Below the pieces are notes generated by a model, which saw only the letters and a program-made list of their open reading frames with translations, searched no databases and had not been told where the DNA came from. The translations under genes were made by a program, and so were the position numbers. This document shows, piece by piece, positions 6,635 through 9,018 of a stretch of 9,018 nt of DNA. Numbering within the stretch: the stretch's first letter is position 1; each line of letters starts with the position of its first letter. Origin of the DNA: Verrucomicrobiaceae bacterium (lineage in GTDB: Bacteria > Verrucomicrobiota > Verrucomicrobiae > Verrucomicrobiales > Akkermansiaceae); the NCBI GenBank assembly GCA_003820635.1, contig RPOS01000122.1, positions 1 to 9,018 of the forward strand, in the 5' to 3' direction.

Positions 6635-7939
6635 CTAACCGAGCGTGCCGGCCAGCCACTGGCGGAAGGCGGCCTGGTCGGTGCTCATCGGGATGGCCAC
6701 TTTTTCGCGGCTGGCGAGGATGGCGAGGCGCTCGGGGATTGCCACCGCGCCAGCGCCGAGTTCGGCATCCATCACATCCGGGAACTTGGCGGGGTGCGCT
6801 GTTTCCAGCGTGACGGTGCTGCTGCAAGGGTGCTGCGCGCGCCATGCACGGGCCGCCAGCCAGCCGACCGCGCCGTGCGGGTCGATCTCGTAGCCGCAGA
6901 GCGATTTCACCTCGCGGATCGCCGCGCGGGTTTGATCGTCATCGAACCATGCACCGCTGATTTTGGATTTCATCTCATCCCACGAGCCGCCGAAGAGCGC
7001 CTGCATGCGGACGAAGTTCGAGGGCGCGCCGACGTCCATCGCGTTGGAAATCGTCGGCTCACTTGGCCGCGGCTGATAGATGCCGGTGCGGAGGAACTCC
7101 GGCACCACGTCGTTGCGGTTGGTGGCGGCGATGAAGTGCTCCACGGGCAGGCCGAGTTTCATCGCGAGCAGGCCGGCGGTGAGGTTGCCGAAATTTCCGG
7201 AGGGAACCACAAAGACCGGCTGGACGCCTTCCGGCAGTTGGCGCGCGGCGTGGATGTAGTAGAAACTTTGTGGCACCAGACGCGCGAGGTTGATCGAGTT
7301 CGCGGAGGTGAGATTGAGGTTTTCCGCAAGCTCGCGATCGAGGAAGGCGGATTTCACCAGCGCCTGGCAGTCGTCGAACGAGCCGTCCACTTCCAGCGCG
7401 GTGATGTTACCGCCGAGCGCGGTGAGTTGTTTTTCCTGCAGGCCGGAGACCTTGCCCTTCGGATAGAGAATGACCACGCGGGTGCCGGGCACGTTGTGAA
7501 ACGCGGAAGCCACCGCACCGCCGGTATCGCCGGAGGTGGCGACGAGCACGGTGAGCATGCGGTCGTCGTCACGGGTGAGCCATGCCATCAGACGCGCCAT
7601 GAAGCGCGCGCCGAAATCCTTGAAGGCGAGCGTCGGGCCGTGGAAGAGCTCCAGCACATGATCGCCCGGGCCGAGCGTGACCACCGGCGCGTCGAAGGCG
7701 AGCGTGCCCTCGACGATTTCGCGCAGCGCCTGCGGCGGCACATCATCGCCGAAGAATGCCTCGGCCACCGCGTAGCCGATTTCCTGAAAGCTGAGATGAC
7801 GCCATATTTTCCAGAATCCTTCATCGAGCACCGGCAGCGCGTCCGGCATGTAGAGTCCGTTGTCCGGCGGCAGCGAGCGGAGAATCGCTTCCTTGAGATC
7901 GACGCGGTGGGACGGATTGTTGGTGGAGTGGTAGAGCAT
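6635..7939 (-). CDS. thrC: Threonine synthase
   Basis: Pyridoxal-phosphate enzyme that converts O-phosphohomoserine to threonine, the last step of threonine biosynthesis. The 434-residue product matches the longer enterobacterial/fungal type of ThrC. It has an N-terminal MLYHSTNN (compare MKLYNLKD in E. coli), GLYMPD (28-33), the PLP-lysine motif HGPTLAFKDFGARFMA (100-115, Lys107), SGDTGGAVASAF (136-147), PKGKVSGLQEKQL (160-172), SINLARLVPQ (215-224) and the phosphate-binding PSGNFGN (246-252). The ATG at 7939 is preferred over the in-frame GTG at 7966, because homology begins at MLYHS and the extra nine residues are unlike the family. No Shine-Dalgarno is visible. Upstream, 51 bp separate it from the RlpA-like gene. 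Downstream, fruK follows after 16 bp. Confidence 0.96.
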   Translation of the reverse strand: MLYHSTNNPSHRVDLKEAILRSLPPDNGLYMPDALPVLDEGFWKIWRHLSFQEIGYAVAEAFFGDDVPPQALREIVEGTLAFDAPVVTLGPGDHVLELFHGPTLAFKDFGARFMARLMAWLTRDDDRMLTVLVATSGDTGGAVASAFHNVPGTRVVILYPKGKVSGLQEKQLTALGGNITALEVDGSFDDCQALVKSAFLDRELAENLNLTSANSINLARLVPQSFYYIHAARQLPEGVQPVFVVPSGNFGNLTAGLLAMKLGLPVEHFIAATNRNDVVPEFLRTGIYQPRPSEPTISNAMDVGAPSNFVRMQALFGGSWDEMKSKISGAWFDDDQTRAAIREVKSLCGYEIDPHGAVGWLAARAWRAQHPCSSTVTLETAHPAKFPDVMDAELGAGAVAIPERLAILASREKVAIPMSTDQAAFRQWLAGTLG

Positions 7940-7990
7940 GGGATGAACGCAAGAAGCTTTAAGCACTAATAATTCGCAATGAAGAGGAGA

Positions 7991-8491
7991 TCAGAAAAAG
8001 AACCAGCGGCGTTTTTTTCGTTTGTAGGAGCCATCGCCCACGGAGAGCACCTTGATGTGGGTGGTGGCGAGGCCTTGGTCGCGGAAGCCGAGTTTCTTGG
8101 CGGCGCGCGGGGTGACGTCGAGAACCCGGTCGCCAATGAAAGGGCCGCGGTCGTTGATGCGGAGTTTCACGGACTTGCCGTTTTCCACATTGGTGACCTT
8201 GACGAGGCAGGGCAGGGGAAGCGTCTTGTGCGCGCCGGTGAGGTGCCAGGGCATCACCTTTTCACCGAGCGATGTGGTGCCGCGTTTCAAGCCGAACCAT
8301 TTCGACTCGTTATACCATGAGCAGGTGCCGGTTTCCTCGTAGTCGAGCGCGGCGTCCACGCTCATCGGTTGGTAGCTTTGGCCGCGCACGGTGTAGGAAC
8401 GCGTCATGTAGCCGCGGTAGCCGGAGGAGCAGGAAACCGTTAAAAGGCAGACGAGTGCCGCCATGGTTTGCATGATCCGGCATTTGCCCAT
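7991..8491 (-). CDS. rlpA: RlpA-like double-psi beta-barrel lipoprotein
   Basis: A 166-residue envelope protein with a lipoprotein signal (about 1-20, LTVSC with acceptor Cys21) and one RlpA-type double-psi beta-barrel (about 55-150). Landmarks are GTCSWY (55-60), LTGAHKTLPL (84-93, His88), VKVTNVENGKSV (97-108), RINDRGPF (111-118, Asp114) and DVTPRAAKKLGF (125-136). In Pseudomonas RlpA the equivalent His and Asp are needed for lytic transglycosylase activity on naked glycan strands, so a peptidoglycan-cleaving role is plausible. It lacks the C-terminal SPOR domain of classical RlpA and ends in the basic/aromatic tail YKRKKRRWFFF. Start choice: the ATG at 8491 gives a clean signal peptide and has GGAAG about 9 nt upstream. 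In-frame starts at 8515 and 8551 are less likely, the latter because it falls inside the heptamer repeat. Confidence 0.87.
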   Translation of the reverse strand: MGKCRIMQTMAALVCLLTVSCSSGYRGYMTRSYTVRGQSYQPMSVDAALDYEETGTCSWYNESKWFGLKRGTTSLGEKVMPWHLTGAHKTLPLPCLVKVTNVENGKSVKLRINDRGPFIGDRVLDVTPRAAKKLGFRDQGLATTHIKVLSVGDGSYKRKKRRWFFF

Positions 8492-8523
8492 TGAACCACG
8501 CTTCCGCCAAATCATCCCATCCA

Positions 8524-8565
8524 CTTCGAAGTTCGATGTTGGACGTTCCATGTTCGATGTTCGTC
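8524..8565. repeat. Degenerate heptamer tandem repeat (GTTCGAT-like, six units)
   Basis: Six consecutive 7-bp units lie head to tail: CTTCGAA, GTTCGAT, GTTGGAC, GTTCCAT, GTTCGAT, GTTCGTC. Every unit fits [C/G]TT plus four variable bases, and unit 2 equals unit 5. It occupies the 87-bp gap between the HU stop and the RlpA start. I recall similar heptamer arrays, often mistranslated as 'FDVRRSMFDVR' or 'NIEHRTSNIEHR', as scattered intergenic repeats in Verrucomicrobiota, Planctomycetota and some Desulfobacterota genomes. That recollection has not been checked here. No further copies are seen in this window. Confidence 0.75.
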
Positions 8566-8578
8566 CCCGCCGCCACGG

Positions 8579-8908
8579 TTACTTGCGCTCGCGGATGATG
8601 CGCAGGGTGGTGGCCACCTTTTCCTTCATCTCCTTGCCGGGCTTGAACTTGACTGCGGCGCGGGCGGGAATCGGCACATCCTTTTCAGGATCCTTGGGAT
8701 TGCGGCCGATCTTGGCTTTCATCTCGCGCACTTGAAAGGCACCGAAATTGCGCATCACCACGGCGTCTCCTTGTGCGAGGGATTCGGTGATTTCCTCGAT
8801 GAGTGTCTGGATGACTTCGAGCACCTCCTGCTGGGTGATCTTGTATTCCTTTTCTCCAAGTCGATCGGTGATCTTGATGGCGAGTTCGCGTTTGGTGATG
8901 GTGGCCAT
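8579..8908 (-). CDS. hup: HU/IHF-family DNA-binding protein
   Basis: A 109-residue nucleoid protein that binds and bends DNA as a dimer. It has the N-terminal helical body (about 3-47, ITKRELAIKITDRLG...IEEITESLAQGD), the GDAVVMRNFGAFQVRE strand region (47-62), and the DNA-intercalating arm with the signature GRNPKDPEKDVPIPARAAVKFKPGK (68-92). Asn70-Pro71 corresponds to the kinking Pro at the arm tip. It is some 15 residues longer than typical HU (about 90) because of an N-terminal extension, a few extra residues in the arm and a basic C-terminal extension (MKEKVATTLRIIRERK, 94-109). The start is the ATG at 8908; no Shine-Dalgarno precedes it. Sequence alone does not separate HU from IHF-like members in this phylum. 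It is upstream of, and co-oriented with, the RlpA-like gene, with a heptamer repeat between them. Confidence 0.95.
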   Translation of the reverse strand: MATITKRELAIKITDRLGEKEYKITQQEVLEVIQTLIEEITESLAQGDAVVMRNFGAFQVREMKAKIGRNPKDPEKDVPIPARAAVKFKPGKEMKEKVATTLRIIRERK

Positions 8909-9018
8909 AAGAGGTATGCGTGTGGGAAACCAAGTGGTGCGGGCGGATTCAATAGCGCGCGGATCGCGTTTGTCCCGCTAAAAATCCGCTAATTTGCAAG
9001 GGCTTATACCGGGCTTCC
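8909..9018 (-). promoter_or_regulatory. Upstream region of the HU gene with TTAGCGG direct repeat
   Basis: The 110 bases before the HU start hold no gene. On the minus strand two TTAGCGG heptamers (8992-8986 and 8981-8975) stand 11 bp apart, one helical turn, as expected for a protein-binding direct repeat. TATAAG (9008-9003) could be a -10 box, in which case the -35 box would lie outside the window and the repeats would sit just downstream of the start site. No tRNA or other RNA could be folded from the part of this region that is present. Confidence 0.3.

Noticed and set aside
6524..7969. Long plus-strand open frame (481 codons) opposite thrC and the end of fruK
   Set aside because: It lies antisense to two strongly recognised genes. 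Its product is low-complexity, rich in His/Arg/Gly/Ala, and shows no family motif; long antisense frames are common in high-GC coding DNA.
8492..8551. Longer N terminus for the RlpA-like protein (starts at 8551 or 8515)
   Set aside because: The added residues are read from or next to the heptamer repeat and would push the lipoprotein signal peptide inside the protein.
1..9018. Mobile elements, CRISPR arrays, tRNA or rRNA genes, defence genes
   Set aside because: No transposase or integrase motif, no regularly spaced repeats with spacers, no cloverleaf or rRNA sequence, and no toxin, nuclease-effector or restriction family was recognised on either strand. The only nuclease-like gene is an exported lipoprotein.

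Overview
The window is ordinary-looking, high-GC bacterial chromosome with dense, mostly single-copy genes. Nothing in it looks like a phage, plasmid, insertion sequence or CRISPR array. Several traits point to the Verrucomicrobiota, perhaps a Luteolibacter/Haloferula-like member of the Verrucomicrobiales. These are a PEP-CTERM sorting tail of the 'VPEAASATLGL...RRR' type, an HU protein with a 'RNPKDPEKDVPIPARAAVKFKPGK' arm (residues 69-91), nearly absent Shine-Dalgarno sequences, several GTG starts, and a GTTCGAT-type heptamer tandem repeat between genes. This placement is inference from recalled family features, not from a database search.

Layout, left to right. (i) 2-928 (+) is thioredoxin reductase trxB. 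It ends base-to-base against a convergent stand-alone AraC-type DNA-binding protein (1324-929, -). (ii) A 159-bp divergent spacer with an AT-rich core separates araC from a 594-codon gene (1484-3268, +). That gene fuses a complete TrhO-type tRNA U34 hydroxylase (rhodanese) to a complete RluA-family pseudouridine synthase, and it is the most notable gene here. (iii) Everything after it is on the minus strand. A 117-aa membrane-anchored protein of unknown function has a Cys/acid tail, and a strong imperfect inverted repeat sits directly against its start codon (3633-3667). (iv) Next is a compact run, transcribed as PEP-CTERM protein (5538-5077), then tatA (5036-4800), then a secreted endonuclease/exonuclease/phosphatase lipoprotein (4794-3718). 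A TTGACA-bearing promoter region at about 5617-5659 precedes it. (v) Threonine synthase thrC (7939-6635) is followed 16 bp later by 1-phosphofructokinase fruK (6618-5665). (vi) A short RlpA-like lipoprotein (8491-7991) and an HU/IHF-family DNA-binding protein (8908-8579) complete the window, with the heptamer repeat between them.

Functionally the region mixes housekeeping metabolism (thrC, fruK, trxB), tRNA/rRNA modification, chromosome packaging (HU) and cell-envelope functions (TatA, PEP-CTERM protein, two lipoproteins, one membrane-anchored protein). No single pathway unites it. The best candidates for new biology are the TrhO-RluA fusion, the start-codon-adjacent hairpin or operator at 3633-3667, and the PEP-CTERM/TatA/secreted-EEP cluster.
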